A DNA stretch of 64,000 bases, taken from NCBI RefSeq assembly GCF_020523925.1, contig NZ_JAJAPW010000002.1, positions 310,001 to 374,000 of the forward strand. Direction: 5' to 3'. A model generated the notes under the pieces. The model was not told the DNA's origin, ran no database searches, and worked only from the letters and a program-made list of their open reading frames with translations. Origin of the DNA: Neotamlana laminarinivorans (GTDB lineage: Bacteria; Bacteroidota; Bacteroidia; Flavobacteriales; Flavobacteriaceae). Shown here piece by piece: positions 63,928 through 64,000 of this stretch (its first letter is position 1; every line of letters starts with the position of its first letter). The position numbers and the translations under genes were made by a program.

Positions 63928-64000
63928 GTGAAGCTAATAAAAAGCATAACAGTATTTACTCTTATAGTAATTACTTTAAAATTTCATGCTCAAGAACGAC
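63928..64000 (+). CDS. Start of an exported protein (3' end outside window)
   Basis: A GTG at 63928 opens a frame that runs to the window edge and encodes a typical signal peptide (KLIKSITVFTLIVITLKF then HAQER). A TATATTTA -7-like box lies about 30 nt upstream. Only 24 codons are visible, so the product cannot be named. The neighbouring DUF2807 protein hints at a paralogue, but this is a guess. Confidence 0.55.
   Translation, partial: MKLIKSITVFTLIVITLKFHAQER

Overview
The window looks like the chromosome of a member of the family Flavobacteriaceae (Bacteroidota). The DNA is strongly AT-rich. Many genes are preceded by the Bacteroidota -7 promoter box TAnnTTTG, and Shine-Dalgarno sequences are mostly absent. 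Three proteins end in type IX secretion (T9SS) sorting domains and one small protein has a PID-CTERM-like tail. Most genes are ordinary chromosomal housekeeping and envelope genes. No prophage, insertion sequence or CRISPR array was seen.

Layout. 1-4155: end of mscL, asd, a lipoprotein prolyl oligopeptidase and a small secreted protein. 4306-10088: a complete tripartite RND efflux operon (adaptor, pump, outer-membrane factor). 10163-12063: an orphan ABC ATPase convergent with a WYL-domain regulator. 11053-16633: an RNA-repair-like locus made of the WYL regulator, a 25-codon ORF, a TPR protein with a lysine tail, a structured non-coding RNA of about 480 nt with tRNA-like parts, an SPFH/slipin protein and the RNA ligase RtcB. 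16636-23909: envelope and lipid genes (Gre-like factor, mtgA, accC, accB, fabH, rpmF, DUF177), pdxA, ribE and a PID-CTERM protein. 24207-32244: tRNA-CAU, mce, rbfA, a FtsX/LolE-like permease, a SelW-like protein, dusB, a large secreted protein with a TonB plug domain, and lepA. 32395-39567: glycogen genes glgA-glgC-glgB plus a GH31 alpha-glucosidase. 39803-42986: three orphan genes, at least two of them exported. 43075-55857: antiporter, peptidases (S8, M1, S41), rnpA, OmpA-like and LRR proteins, GNAT, CDF transporter and rpiB. 55858-56459: an AT-rich divergent region with one perfect DnaA box and many near-DnaA boxes, a candidate oriC. 56460-64000: BspA-like LRR protein, rnr, a NUMOD4/HNH gene, a CPBP protease, a lipoprotein, YbjQ-like and DUF2807 proteins and the start of another gene.

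The main discovery candidate is 11053-16633. Three near-identical inverted repeats (arms CTACGCAA and TTGCGTAG with a 5-nt spacer) lie before the WYL gene, the ncRNA and rtcB. Each is followed by exactly 8 nt and then a -7-like box, which suggests one regulon controlled by the WYL protein. The ncRNA holds one full-length tRNA-Pro(UGG)-like unit. It also holds two tandem units in which the 3' acceptor strand precedes its own 5' acceptor strand across a 4-nt loop, i.e. a circularly permuted tRNA-like order. An association of RtcB, SPFH/Band-7 proteins and a tRNA-like RNA has, as I recall, been proposed from comparative genomics (Burroughs and Aravind 2016). The permuted arrangement and the shared operator described here come from direct reading of this sequence.
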